A stretch of DNA of 64,000 bases from Phytophthora quininea (lineage: Eukaryota > Oomycota > Peronosporomycetes > Peronosporales > Peronosporaceae). Every line of letters starts with the position of its first letter. The first letter of the stretch is position 1. A model generated the notes under the pieces. It was not told the origin of the DNA. It did not search any database and saw only the letters and a list, made by a program, of their open reading frames with translations. Positions 21,639-33,399 of the stretch are shown here, in pieces. The stretch covers positions 558,001-622,000 of the forward strand of contig JAAVTG010000561.1 in NCBI GenBank assembly GCA_011947345.1, given 5' to 3'. A program made the translations under genes and the position numbers.

Positions 21639-21856
21639 TAGGCAAGACCACCAGAAGTGTGGTTTTGGTGGTGATGACCATCAATCTAGGCGCTGGTGGT
21701 GGCTGGATACGCCTGAACTCAAATGAGGACGTAAGACCTGTCCACCAGCACCAGCACCAGCAAGACGCTGGCCTTCGTTGGACATGCCTGGCAAAAGGCA
21801 ACTTTGCTCAAAGTGCAGCCAAGTGTCAAAACAAGGTGCTAAACTATGTAGCCATT

Positions 21857-22134
21857 ATGGCTACAGTTGAGCGGCCTCTTCATTTGGAGCCGCACATCGG
21901 GATGAACGGAGCCGCTCGCTACTTGCTGACCGCCGGCCTGGCCGTGGCCACCATGAACCTCGTCACAGGCCCGCTGGCCGACTGGAACGCGCGACGGGAA
22001 GGCGCCGAGGTAAGTACACTACCAACTCCACAGTAGTGACGTTTAAAACAGAGTTCTCACGTCTGTTTTCTTACTGTTTGCTACAGGCGCTGAAGCTCGC
22101 CATGCAGCCGCGCAAGAAGGAGACGGAGGAGTAA
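21857..22134 (+). CDS. Small single-pass membrane protein, unknown
   Basis: Two exons, 21857-22009 and 22087-22134, joined across a 77-base GT–AG intron (gtaagtac…gctacag) in phase 0. The 66-residue product starts MATVERPLHLEPHIG, has one hydrophobic segment (ARYLLTAGLAVATMNLVTG) and a charged C-terminus (QPRKKETEE). Size and shape suit a mitochondrial inner-membrane accessory subunit, but I do not recognise the family. The clean intron and codon pattern support a real gene. Convergent with HEM4. Confidence 0.6.
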
Positions 22135-22228
22135 AGTTTGCTCACGGGACAAACAGGAAGCACAAGAGTTCACATGCATTGTAACAGAATCAATTCGACG
22201 TTGCAAAACAGGCAAGAGACTTGCTCTT

Positions 22229-23095
22229 TTAGGGGCGTTGCTCTTCGAAGCTGAAGATGGCGTGTGCCAGCGCCTCCGCAGTAGGTTTCGCCGCTGTTAC
22301 ATCCGCCTCCCAGTAGGTAAATCGCGTCTCCTCTGCGTGGCTGTGAAGAGCAGCAGCAGTCGTCTTACCTGCAACAACAAGCAACAAAAGTTACTACATA
22401 TTCCACGGCCCCCACAAGATAACTTGTTTCGCACCGATCGCAGCCTTCCGGATGGAGTCCCAAGGCAAGTCCAGCTCCTTCATGACCTTAAGACCACTAG
22501 GACTGAAGAACACGACCCAGTCGGGAACTTTACAGCCGTCCGGGAACGCCACGTTCTTGACTGCACAAGTCCGGTAGACTGTCAGCTCTTCTAGCGGCAG
22601 ATGACGAGCTTTGAAGCTGTCGGGAGCGCATCCCGACGCTTGTCGCCACACAGAAACAGCATGGGTTTCTCCTTGCAGTCGTCCGGTAGGACGCCGTCCT
22701 GGTGCAGATACTCGGCTAGTACATCGGCCGAGCCGCTGTCGTCCCTTGACACGTGACGCCGAGAGGTTCCAGCTCTCGGGAGGTGGCAGCCCCACGGAAA
22801 ACACCGAAGTACTCCGCAACTTCTCTAGGATCTCCTGCTTCTTGTCGCCATCTAATGAATTGACGACGGTGCTGACTGCGATGGCGCTTCGAGGACTTGT
22901 GACCAGGACTCCACTGTACTGGTCCAAGTGTGTCAACACCGTCAGGAGCTTGTTGCTGTTGACATACTCGAAGCTCAGCACGTCTGCGAAGAACGCAGTT
23001 AATTGGCGCCGTGACGAGTCGCCCTGCGCAGGCGTCTCCAGCGCAGTCTTGTACTTGTCGTCCGCAGCCTTCAGCAGCAGCACCGACGCACTCAT
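22229..23095 (-). CDS. HEM4: Uroporphyrinogen-III synthase
   Basis: Cyclises hydroxymethylbilane to uroporphyrinogen III in haem synthesis. Exon 1 is 22435-23095 (MSASVLLLKAADDKYKTALE; GVLVTSPRSAIAV; ELTVYRTCA; DWVVFFSPSGLK; AIG), exon 2 is 22229-22368 (KTTAAALHSHAEET; AKPTAEALAHAIF), with a 66-base GT–AG intron; the intron splits the conserved IG-K-T-T segment. The low overall conservation and these motifs are typical of the family. Between about 22,625 and 22,745 the coding frame switches (SGSADVLAEYLHQDG; PMLFLCGDKRRDAL) and then returns, so there are compensating indels. About 260 residues expected. Transcribed away from TFIIF-beta. Confidence 0.85.
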
Positions 23096-23208
23096 GGTCT
23101 CAGTTCCGGTGTACTGTACCAGAGATGGCTACAGTTTCTGTCACTATTATGAAGCGTCCATGTTACTGACGCTTTCTCTAAATTTTGTCAGGTTGGAATT
23201 GTCACAAA
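23096..23208. promoter_or_regulatory. Short divergent promoter region, HEM4 / TFIIF-beta
   Basis: Only 113 bases separate the two start codons. It contains a CACTATTA and a TAAATTTTG stretch but no convincing initiator. Confidence 0.4.
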
Positions 23209-24366
23209 ATGGCCGAGCAAGAGGAAGTCGTGGAGCCGCTGCACTTGGAGCTGGAGGACCGCGAGGTGTACCTGGCCAAGATACCGGTACATCTCCATCT
23301 TCTCCGTGTTCTGGGCTAACTGTGCATGCCCTTGTTGTCTGCTAACGATGACTCCTTCGCTCTGGAAATGGCTATTTTGGTGCATGGCAGACAGCGTTGG
23401 GAGTGTCATGGAAAAACGTCCAGGGTAAGTGTCTAAACAGGAGAATGATTATATATTATACTAATTTATAATGCTGTCATTGCAGAGAGCGAGCTGATGC
23501 TGGGCTCCATCAAGCTGGAGAAGAAGAGCGTGCTGGGCCGTCGCAAGGGCATGCTGACCGTGAACCCAAGTACGCTAGAGGATGACATCCCGACCGAGTA
23601 CCGCGTGGAGATCAGCGAGACGCCGCTGAAGCTCAAGGTCTTCTCGCTGGACGGCTCCGGTCGCATAGCCATTGAAGGCACGGTCAAGAACAGCTGCACC
23701 GTCATGGCGCAGCGCAACGACCAGTACAGTCGGATGTGCAAGCAGCGACTGATCAAGTCGATGGTCAAGACGAGGTGCGAGAAGTTAAATGATATCATGT
23801 TGGTAGGTGAACTCAATGTTTTATTTATTTTGTTTTTAGGATTGTGCAGCCCTTGGAAGACCTGCCGCGCGTGAAGAAGGCACGGATCCAGTTCACCATT
23901 GAAAAGCTGGAGGAGGTCGAAGAGGTAAGCTCTATGGTTACATGTTGTGTGAGTTTGTGTACTGAAAAGCAATGTGTGTTGGTGCAGGACGACGAGTCTT
24001 TCAAGCTGGGCGATCGAATAGACAAGAAGATCAAGATGAGCAAGGCACGTGCTGCAAACAAATGTTACGTATATATTGTGGGCTCATGTGTTGGCGATGC
24101 TTACAGGACGAGCTCAAGAACTTAGTGTTCCACCACTTCGAGGAGCGTGAATACTGGCCGCTCAAGGAACTCAACTACCACTGCCGTCAGCCAGAGGTAC
24201 GTCGTCAAAGTTTTATTTTTACTGGGGACAAGTTCATACGTTTATTTTGTCGCAGTCATTCCTGAAGGAGGTGCTGAAAGAAATCTGCGTCTACCACCGC
24301 AAGGGTCCAAACAAAAGCTGCTACGAGTTGAAGCCTCAATACAAAGACGGTGTCTCGAAGGCATAA
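23209..24366 (+). CDS. GTF2F2: Transcription initiation factor IIF, beta subunit (RAP30)
   Basis: Seven exons: 23209-23286, 23391-23424, 23486-23774, 23840-23924, 23988-24044, 24107-24196 and 24256-24366; phases agree throughout, giving about 246 residues. N-terminal dimerisation part (VYLAKIPTALGVSWKNVQ), a middle with IEGTVKNSCTVMAQRND, and a C-terminal winged helix (NLVFHHFEEREYWPLKELN; SFLKEVLKEICVYHRKGPN; YELKPQYKDG) match RAP30. It partners TFIIF-alpha and RNA polymerase II in pre-initiation. The fifth intron starts gcacgt, a GC–AG intron, because only that site keeps phase. Most introns are 60-65 bases. The only multi-intron gene in the window. Confidence 0.9.
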
Positions 24367-24554
24367 GGAAACAAGCTGATGCGGTGGTGTCGTCATCAAT
24401 CGGTGGGAATTAAAGGAATCAAGAGCGAAGTGTACAGGTACATCTACCAGATCTACTCAAACAAACGTATCGTCAAACAATCATACTATTCTTTGCTTTT
24501 AAAATCATTGTTACTGTTTATGTCATTCTGGACAGCGTGAAGAGCTCGGAGCGA

Positions 24555-25560
24555 CCACTAATCATGAGGCACCGAGTCGGCGAGCGCTTTCAGACGTGTG
24601 TTTCTCCAATTCATCTGACATGTTGACCAGCTTGTACCGCGCCGCTTTCAGACGCTCATATAGGACATGAAATATTGAACGTTCATATGGCGTTGTCCAC
24701 TTTAGCACCAAAAGTGATAGCGACGACTTGACGGGCTTCTAGCTTGACTTCTTCTACCACTTTTTCTTAGCAAGTATAGTCTTCGGATGCTCTCACATAT
24801 CGCCTTCTTCATCGAGACCGCGACTTCGATACGTTCACCAAGCCATCGACAGGCCTCCAAGGGATCTGCTAACTTCTTCTCCATCAACTGCTGTAGTCTC
24901 TGGCTAGCACTTCTTCAACACTACTACTTAGAGGCTCCAAACTTTTGCTGCGCCACAGTCAAGTCCCACTTATCTAACAGTTTGTTGATAGCACTATCAA
25001 AGACAAAACAAAATTCACGAGCGGCAGTGACGTCAAAGTCACTGCCATGGGTGGCATTCCGAGTGCCAACCTCTCCAAAGCGCTCTCTCAACGACCACGG
25101 ATTATACCCTCCAAGATCGAATCGCCTATGGACGTGACAATTGCAGCGCCACAGTCTCACCGCTAGTCATGATCCTCAACAGCGTTTCAAAGACTGCTAA
25201 CGTGGGAAAGAGGCTCTGCTGACGGCACTTGGAATGGGAGTTAGAGCGGTCGTCGTCGCCACAGCTGAAGCTTGCATTTTGTCCATCGACGAAATCCTGT
25301 CGCTTTGTGGGTTTAGCAACCCGGACCAGCACAGCAGGTTTGTGACGGCATTGTGCAGCTCTGGAAGGATGTTGTAGGCGATAAAGGCGTCGACGTGGTC
25401 GTGGTTGAAGGTCTCGATTTGAATTATACTCTTCGAATCACTCTTGGTCCCGCCAATGTGGAGTATGCGAGACTATATTTCCCAGAGTCTGTTCGAGCGC
25501 AGGTGCCGGACAAATTGCCGTCGATGGAGCTTCCGGCAGGAATTTTCCCGAGCGCAATGA
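24555..25560. pseudogene. Rearranged partial copy of the NDK/AK-like gene
   Basis: Three pieces of the gene at 2389-6634. About 24,555-24,590 matches 6,130-6,165; about 24,605-25,195 is collinear with 4,680-5,335 (still encoding MEKKLADPLEACRWLGER and the NDK active-site segment RNATHGSD on the minus strand); about 25,205-25,560 matches 5,560-5,960 but inverted, reading on the plus strand. The inverted part is almost identical at protein level (LDLNYTLRITLGPANVEYAR), the collinear part much less so, implying different ages or gene conversion. No intact gene. Confidence 0.8.
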
Positions 25561-25650
25561 CGTGTGCTTGGTTTGTTCGTGTCGTTCGACCCGAAATGTC
25601 ATTCAAATAATGTTTGTGCTCTGAGAAGTGCTAGAACGTCGTTACCTCGG

Positions 25651-25895
25651 TGTGGCGGTGGTCGACCGTTATCAACGGAAAGGCGAGAAAGATCTATAGT
25701 GAAGGGACTCGACGGAGGAGTCACTTCGAGAAAAACCCCATAACCCACAAGAAAAAGCAATACATTTGTTTCCTAGCTACCCGACTTGGCGTTAACGAAG
25801 TCCGTCTAGTCGTCCAGCCACCGCTTCCTCGCGTGAACCCGTGCCACCGCAGAGTTGGGGCCATTTCTACAGGAGTTGTCCGTCTGGGGGAAAGG
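25651..25895 (+). repeat. Element B 5' LTR, first part
   Basis: Starts TGTGGCGG. The remaining 18 bases of this LTR lie at 31984-32001, ending GCAACA. Differs from the right LTR at about five positions over 262 bases, including a G-run length difference. Confidence 0.9.
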
Positions 25896-26288
25896 TGTCA
25901 CGAAGTTAGCAGAGCTCTCGGTGTAGCCGGAGCTCTGACTAACGAGGATCTTGGTAGCACTTAAGAGGAAGCAGGTCGTTTATTTAATTGTTGAGTCGTG
26001 CGCGTTCTCGCTCAGTCTTAGAGGTCTTAGAAGAATCACACGCCTGCTTGGCCAGAGCAGTGAAGACTTGTTTTGTCTTTGGTTGATTCAAGAATGAATG
26101 GGACGAGTCGCCACTCCGTTCGGTGCTTCGACTTGAACCTCATTCTTTCCGAACTCGCTACTCCATACTAATCTTACGTCTTGTTAAAATGGCCGCTTGT
26201 CATTGGTTTATCCCGAGCATCTGCTCCTCTGGGTACTCGTCCGTTGCTTCTTGCTCCTGGCTCCTGGCTTCATCATGATCCTGTCACA
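25896..26288 (-). repeat. Element A 3' LTR
   Basis: 393 bases, TG…CA ends, same as 31586-31978. Preceded on the plus strand by the target duplication AAAGG. Confidence 0.93.
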
Positions 26289-26356
26289 TTCCCTCCTCCA
26301 AGAGAAGGTCTTGGTATCTCATGACCTCTTGATATTCTCACCGCCAAGAGAAGTCC

Positions 26357-29300
26357 TTACTGTTGCTGTCGTTTCTTTGTATTCTGCTTTCTCTGGGTCT
26401 TGAGCGTTAGATGATATCGATTCACCAAATCGAGGACGTATTGCAGGTTTTCGAGAGGTTCCCATGTTAATTCTGCTTGTCCTATCCACTTCACGTGATA
26501 TTCTTGCTTGCCTTTTCGTTTTCGGCAGCCGACAATATCCTCAACTAACTCTCCCTCACTACCATCAGGCAATCGCACCTTGAAAATCGTCTGATCTGGC
26601 CGGTCACTAGGCACGTATGGCTTTAACATTGATGTATGAAAGACGGGGTGGAATTTCACTCGAGTTGGTAGTTCCAGTCGGTAGTAATCATGTCCAACTT
26701 GTTCATCAACTGCATATGGACCAATCCACCTCGGTCCCAACTTCTTTTGTTGTTCCAGCATGAAATGTAGCCAAATTTGCAGTAGACAATAGTACGAGGT
26801 CACCGACAGCAAACTGCTGGATTGGTCTGTGTTGATCATAGATGTGACTCATGCGATCCTGTGACGACTGCAAGGCTCGTCTTGCTGTGGCTAGCAAGTC
26901 TTGTTGGGTTTCGATGAATTCTTTACCTAGGGTACTATTAGCACGAGCCGTCACCGAGTTATCTTGTTGTAGCGTTCGCAGAGAGATTGGTGTCATCGGC
27001 AGATATCCCAAGTCAGCTGTGAAGGGAGACATCTGAATAGACGCTTGGTAGCTCGAGTTGTAGGCAAACTCCGCTAGCGATAACAGTTCATCCCAATCAT
27101 CGCTGTTACTATTGCTAAATGCACGCAGAAAATTCTCAATAGTTTGATTGACCCGCTCTGTTACTCCATTCGCTTGTTGTCGGAAAGCTGCGGTCAGCTT
27201 CTGACGCGTGCCAAGCATCGCACACAGATTTGTCCATAGCTCAGAAGTAAACTTTGGGTCTCGATCTGATAATATCTCTTCTGGTACTCCATGCAGCACA
27301 AACACGCGGTCTCGGTACAAGGTAGCTGTTTCAAGTGTCGTGGCATTCGTTGTTGTTGGTAGGAAATGCGCCCTTTTGGTTAATCGATCGATCACGACCA
27401 TGATTGCATCGTACCCTGACTTCGTTTCTGGTAGCGCAACGATAAAGTCCATTGCAAGATGCGTCCATCTTGCTGTTGGAATTGGATGGGATCGTAGCAG
27501 TCCCGGGGCTTCGTAGTTCGTCCTTTCGTGCGCTGACAAACTTCGCAGGATCGAACATACGCTCGTACGGACCGCTCCAAGTTACGCCAATAGTAAGCTT
27601 TTTCCACCAACCGTAACGTTCTATCAACTCCAGGATGTCCATAACACTTCACGTCGTGAAATTCGTACAGAAGAGTATCAATAATTTCACCAATGTTGGG
27701 CAGAACAAGTCGTGATTGTTCATCGCATGGCGCTCGGTACAATATCTGCTTATTACACATGCTGTATCTTCCTAAGTGTCGAATTGCTGTCTTGATTTTC
27801 TGGTTGTCACCACTGAGCTGCTGTTTTAATTCAGCTGTGAACTGATCTTCATCATACCGGCTTACCGCTTCCTCCACCAGGCTTGCTAAGTCATTTTCCA
27901 CACGCTCCTGTACTTGTTTTCTTGTGCTGATAGCCGCGAGAGTTACGGGTTCATGCTCCATAAAGTCTGGTCGGCGGGATATCCCATCAGCGACAATGTT
28001 TTCACTGCCCGGTATGTAGCGAAATTTAATAGGGTACTCGCTGAGCTCGTCATACCACCGAGCCACGCGACGCGATATCGTCTTCTGGGTAAACAGAGTT
28101 TCTAGCGAGCGGTGATCTGTCTCGACGACGAAAGGCTTGTCGAGAAGATACACTCTCCACAATCGAAGCCCGAATAGGATTGCCAGTAACTCCTTCTCGC
28201 GAATAGAGTAGTTCTTCTCGGCGTCTTTATATTTTCTGCCTCCAAAGGCTACAGGTCTTTCCACTACTTCATCTCCGTTAACTTCCTCTTGGATGAGAAC
28301 CCCGCCAATGGCCTGATCACTCGCATCCATTCGCAAACTAAATGGTTTGTTAAAATCCGGGATTGCTAGCACCGGAGTTGATCCAATTTTTGCTTGAGCG
28401 CTTGAAAATGCGCACGAAGTTCATCCGTCCAGCTGATGGCTCGCTTGCTTGGCCCCTTCAATATGTCAAATAAAGGACCAGCATCGGACGCAAAGTCGCG
28501 ACAAAATCGTTGTACGTATGCCGCAGTACCCAAGAACGACTGCAGTTCGCTCCGGGTCCGTGGCAATGGCCAGTCATGAAGAATGGTGACTTTCTTTGGA
28601 TCGATTCTTACGCCTTCTCTGCCGACATAATCTCCTAAACAGGGAATCTCATCCGAGCAGAACACGCATTTCGAAAGCTTAACGTAGAATTTGTGCTTTT
28701 CCAGCCGCGTTAGAACTCGGTCGAGCGCCGCCAAATGGTCTTTTAGCGAGCTCGATCTCGTGTAGATATAGATATCGTCAAAGTAAGACTGGCAAATATC
28801 ACTAAGATCCTTTAACGCTCTTCGAATTCCTTCATTGAATGTAGCAGGTGCGTTCGATAACCCCATTGGGAGGACCAGATACTCGTAGGATCCATCGGCA
28901 GTCTGAAAAGCAGTAAATGGCACATCTCCATCTCTCATGCAAAACTGATAGTATCCACTCAATAAGTCCATGCACGAATACCAGTACGATCCTTGCATCT
29001 TCTCGATAATCGTGTCCTTGCGAGGCATGGGTAACGTACGTCGTATAGTGTGCGAGTTCATGGCCCTGTAGTCATGGACTATCCTCCAACCCACGGGCTT
29101 TTTACGCAGAATGTGGGGGCCCGTGGGGAGAAGTTGACGGGCGAATTAGCCCGGCAGCCAGGATTTCGTCGACCCAGTCCCTTATTACCCGTTCTTGGGC
29201 GGGAGACTGTCGCCATTGTCGCCGAAATATCGGTTCCCTTGTATCCACCTCCATTTGATGCTCTCCATGCTCGCGAGTTGGTAAGCAAGACGGCAACTTC

Positions 29301-30161
29301 TGCTGAAACACGCCTTGATGCTGTAGCAAAACAGGATATTCAGGATGACCTCGATAGCTGTCTAAGCCAACCGGTTCTTCTCTTTGTTTTGCCTCTTTTT
29401 CTGTTGCTGGGCTTATCACAAATATACACTCGATATCCTTCGGCTTTTTCAGCATCCGCCGGAATTGTTTCCCAGTGATGTACTTTGTTGTTCCGCTTTG
29501 AGCCGAAAAGTATCCGCCTGTGAAAAGGTTGATGTTTTTATCTTCCGAATGTCGCGGTGAAATAGGATGTCGCTCACCTCCTACCTTCACTGCCGGGTGA
29601 TTTGGTTTGTGCGGTGTTTTCACGTCCCGCTTTTGACTCTTCTTTTGCTACTAGATTTTTCTTCATTCACCTTGGCGTCGGGTTGCAAGCGTGGCCTCAC
29701 TTTTCTTCCACCCAGTCGATGTCGGGGTTTACTTCTTTTAACCACGGAATGCCAAGAAGAATGTCTTGTTTTTCTGGCACATCAATGACTAGAAAGTCAT
29801 TAACGTACGGCTTGAATTGATCCATGTAAATAGTGAGCTTGACTGTCTTGATGGGGACTAATATCTTCTGCTTGGCCGCTAGCGTTACCTCCATCAACTT
29901 GTGGTGGTCGATGACTTTATCCCACAAGTTATTCGCCGTGCAAAAGTCTGGGCTGACTCCATCCATCGTAGCACCACTATCGATAAAGTTGGAGTTTAAG
30001 ATGCAAATATCCTGCACCGAATAATGCACCGTGCTCCGAACATGAAGCAGACAAAAATATGAACGCTTAAATGGAAGTGTTTCTTGGTTTTCACAGTCTT
30101 CTTCATCATTAATTGTCACGTCACGTAATTGAGACTCCACAACACAGAGTGGATCGAGCAT
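26357..30161 (-). CDS. Element A pol: protease–RT–RNase H–integrase–chromodomain
   Basis: Domains in order on the minus strand: retropepsin (FIDSGATMDG, about 30,000), reverse transcriptase (about 28,370-29,200; FTAFQTADGSYEYLVLPMGL and catalytic YFDD), RNase H (27,900-28,370; FSLRMDASDQAIGG, EKELLAI, ETDHRSL), integrase zinc and core (26,900-27,800; DFIVALP, LSDRDPKF, ERVNQTIENF supplying D-D-E) and a C-terminal chromodomain (QEYHVKWIGQAELTWEPLEN, near 26,450). The chromodomain is expected to steer integration to modified chromatin. Several one- or two-base frame breaks separate the domains, but all catalytic motifs seen are intact. Confidence 0.88.
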
Positions 30162-30254
30162 CTCATCACAACGTCCCCCAGAGTGCTCGACCTCTGGTGG
30201 ACCTTTTAGTTTGGGTGCTCCCTGGTTGTCGACGAGCTTCGAGGCTGTTCATCG

Positions 30255-31573
30255 CTAACCATTAGCGTCTCCACCAGAGCGCATATCTGTTGATGCAACT
30301 GCTGTTTTTTCTGCACAGCGGGGGCTTCTTCTCTGGGTGTTTGACCCAGCAGTCATCTTCGCGGTGGAACCCTCGCTGACAATGCCCGCAAAGCGATACA
30401 GCTGATCGATTTCCCCGGCCCAGCTCTGCTTGCTTATTTCCTGCAGAATTTCCGCTTTTACCAGACTTAGGTGTTGGGCCACCACGGTTGGCTTTTGCCG
30501 CAGTCCCACGACTTTTTTCGCGGTGGAGTTCTCAGATTGTTGAGCTGAGGTAGTTTTCTGTTGAACACTCCACTCTAGAAAGCCTTCATTCACGGCGACT
30601 GCCAACGTTGGCGGCTGCTTCCGCGTTATAGCTTTCTTCATGTCATCATTTGTCAAGCCATTGACGAAGAGGTTCACAGCAGTTAGTTCATCGAGCTTTA
30701 CTATTCCTTGCAGCTTGCGAAACTTAGAAACGTAGCTGGAAAACCCTCCAGTTTGCCGAATTGTCAAGAGCTGGTTGCGCAGTTTGTCGTCAAAGTTTGG
30801 CTCGCGAAATTCAAGTTTCATCGCTTCTTTCATTACACTCCACAATTTGACACTGGTCTCATCCGTCATGTAGCGTTCGTACCAAGTCACAGCTGTACTA
30901 CGGACGCATTGGCTCAGCTCTTCGCAAACGAAGTTATCATGCAGCTCAAGGTTGTATCCTTTTTGCTTGAAGTAGGTCTCAAACTGAAAAATGAAGCTGT
31001 TCAGCTTTATCCCATCAATCTGGCCATCATAGTGCGGAGGGCTTGAATCCATCTTGCGAAGTCGTGGTTCCGTCGAGGAGAGCGTCAGTGCGCTTGTTGA
31101 CACCATGTTCACATCTTCATTCGGCGGAGGGAAGCAAAAGCGCTCACAGTATTCGGCTGCGATGTCGCTGTTGCTGTTGATTGATGGCTAGTAGTCGGCA
31201 GATGCATCAAAGAATCTCGAGCTTCCGCAGCCATTTGCCTAGCCGCTTGTGCCATCGTTTGTGTTTGATTCAGGGTCGTCGACATGTTCGTCAGCCCTTG
31301 CACCAAGTTCGCCAAATGGCCTTGGAGCTCCAGCATCTCAGCAGCAATATTGTCGCCGAGGTTCGCCATGGCAGCTGTAACTTCCAGTCTCAAGCTTTCC
31401 TGCGAAGCTGCCACTTCTTGCCGCATGCCAACTATATTAGCCTCCAATTGATCCAGTCTGGGACGTCGAGTTCCGACATCTTCTTCGCCGTTCTCGAGCT
31501 CCAACACTCTGCGAGCCGGTGCCGTGTCACTCCTCAGGACACGCCGAGCAGTGCTTCGTGTTGACATTGCCAT
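30255..31573 (-). CDS. Element A gag
   Basis: Two frames joined near 31,110. The N-terminal part (from ATG 31573) is predicted helical and coiled coil; the second part has the retrotransposon gag core (YFKQKGYNLELHDNFVCEEL; AVTWYERYM; FSSYVSKFRKLQGIV; LFVNGLTNDDMKKAI). I see no zinc knuckle. Ends just before pol. Confidence 0.8.
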
Positions 31574-31585
31574 CAAGGTCTACTA

Positions 31586-31978
31586 TGTCACGAAGTTAGC
31601 AGAGCTCTCGGTGTAGCCGGAGCTCTGACTAACGAGGATCTTGGTAGCACTTAAGAGGAAGCAGGTCGTTTATTTAATTGTTGAGTCGTGCGCGTTCTCG
31701 CTCAGTCTTAGAGGTCTTAGAAGAATCACACGCCTGCTTGGCCAGAGCAGTGAAGACTTGTTTTGTCTTTGGTTGATTCAAGAATGAATGGGACGAGTCG
31801 CCACTCCGTTCGGTGCTTCGACTTGAACCTCATTCTTTCCGAACTCGCTACTCCATACTAATCTTACGTCTTGTTAAAATGGCCGCTTGTCATTGGTTTA
31901 TCCCGAGCATCTGCTCCTCTGGGTACTCGTCCGTTGCTTCTTGCTCCTGGCTCCTGGCTTCATCATGATCCTGTCACA
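31586..31978 (-). repeat. Element A 5' LTR
   Basis: 393 bases, reading as identical to 25896-26288. Followed on the plus strand by the target duplication AAAGG and then the rest of element B's LTR. Confidence 0.93.
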
Positions 31979-31983
31979 AAAGG

Positions 31984-32001
31984 CCACCATATTTTGCAAC
32001 A
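31984..32001 (+). repeat. Element B 5' LTR, remaining end
   Basis: ccaccatattttgcaaca, the terminal 18 bases of the LTR interrupted by element A; same as the end of the right LTR at 37378-37395. Confidence 0.9.
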
Positions 32002-32004
32002 TTG

Positions 32005-33264
32005 TAGCCTTTTCAGAGGTAGCCAAGACGGAAGCAGAAGATGCTGAAGTGTACAACCTCGAGCGAGGACACCAGCCACTCCAGGAGAACGAAATTGCGC
32101 AAGTTCGTGCTATTCTGGGCGGCTTGGGAAATTTGGAGAACACGATCAATGATCTTCAACGAGATCAAACTCTCATGCTCGAGTCTGTTACAAAATTTGC
32201 TAACAGAACCGAACATCGGCAACAAGAAAACATGACAGAGATCAGAGCTAATCAGGAGCTTCTACAACAAGTCATTGAGCAGCTCCAGAATTACGCAAAA
32301 CATACAGAATCTCGGGAGACTACGCAGGAGGCTGTCATCACGCAACTGAAGGAAGAAGTTGCGGCGCTGCGTTCCCAGGTACAAGAGTTGGAGTTCAACA
32401 AGCCCAGCACAACCAAACCGGCGGCAAGTACAGTCTCCTCAATATCGAGGAGGATACGGTGGTAGAATGGGATGTTTTTGGCCCGACGCCTTTAAATGCT
32501 CCAAGGTTCGACAACAGCGAGCTGGAGCTACGAGTGACAAAATGTCACAAACAGCGCGAAACTCCTATTTACGGGGCGAACCAAATGAGGACATCGAAGT
32601 ATATGTTCTCAACATGATCAAGTGGTATGCGGCATATGGCTTGTATTTCCGAAACGCCTTAGTCGATTTGCGCGTCGGAGAGCTGATGATGAACCACACA
32701 AAAGGGAAAGTCAAATCGTGGTTTCTCCAGGAATATCAAGGAGAGCAACGGTGGAGTCAAATAATCCACAAGTTGAAGCAGAGTTCTGTGACAAAATCCC
32801 GCCAATAAGACTTGGTGGCCCAGATTTTCGACTGTGTTCAAGGCAATCGTCAACTGGATGCGTACAATGATGAATTCTGCCGACTTGCTCGTACAGCAGG
32901 CGTATCTGAGTACATCAAAATTCTTAGGTACAAACAAGGTCTGTCGTCATCACAACTACTGCATCTCCTCAAGACGAAGTCGTTCGAGACACTTGAAAAA
33001 CTGATAGAGGCGTCGCAGACATTAAATCCCAAGGATGTTACTCGTGCAAATGAGAAGTGTAGCAAGACCAACAAAACAGCCCCTGCAAAGGCCGACAAGA
33101 AGTCGGACACGACCAAGTGTACGGCGACTCGGTGCACTGAAACAGGTCACACCAAAGAGCATTGCTGGATGATCCATCCTGAGCTGCAGCCGAAATGGCT
33201 GAAAGAAAAAGAAAGGCAAAGGAGCCTCGGCGATTACGAAGACAGCATCGGTCACCGAGGGTAA
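32005..33264 (+). pseudogene. Element B gag
   Basis: Three frames. The first is a long coiled coil (ENTINDLQRDQTLMLESVTK; EVAALRSQVQELEF), the second the gag core (VKSWFLQEYQGEQRWSQII), the third ends with a zinc-knuckle-like stretch (C-x4-C-x3-GH-x4-C near 33,120) and NPKDVTR. Frame breaks near 32,460 and 32,805. Different from the gag of element A. Confidence 0.7.
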
Positions 33265-33399
33265 GGCACTCTGGGCGGTGCTGACCGAGATAAAGAGTGA
33301 CCTAGCCAAGCTCAAAGGAGATTTAAACTAGCGGGCTCTGGAGATGGCGTCCCAGAGCCAGGCAAAGCCACTAGTAGTCGTGAAAACTGGGTTTTGATC

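Larger units (their letters stand above)
25896..31978 (-). mobile_element. Element A: young Ty3/gypsy chromovirus
   Basis: 6,083 bases with 393-base LTRs starting TGTCACGA and ending CTGTCACA. The LTRs look identical by eye, so the insertion is recent. A purine tract (GGAGGAGGGAA on the minus strand) abuts the LTR at 26288. Despite the identical LTRs, gag-pol has several frame breaks, which fits sequence error better than decay. Confidence 0.93.
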
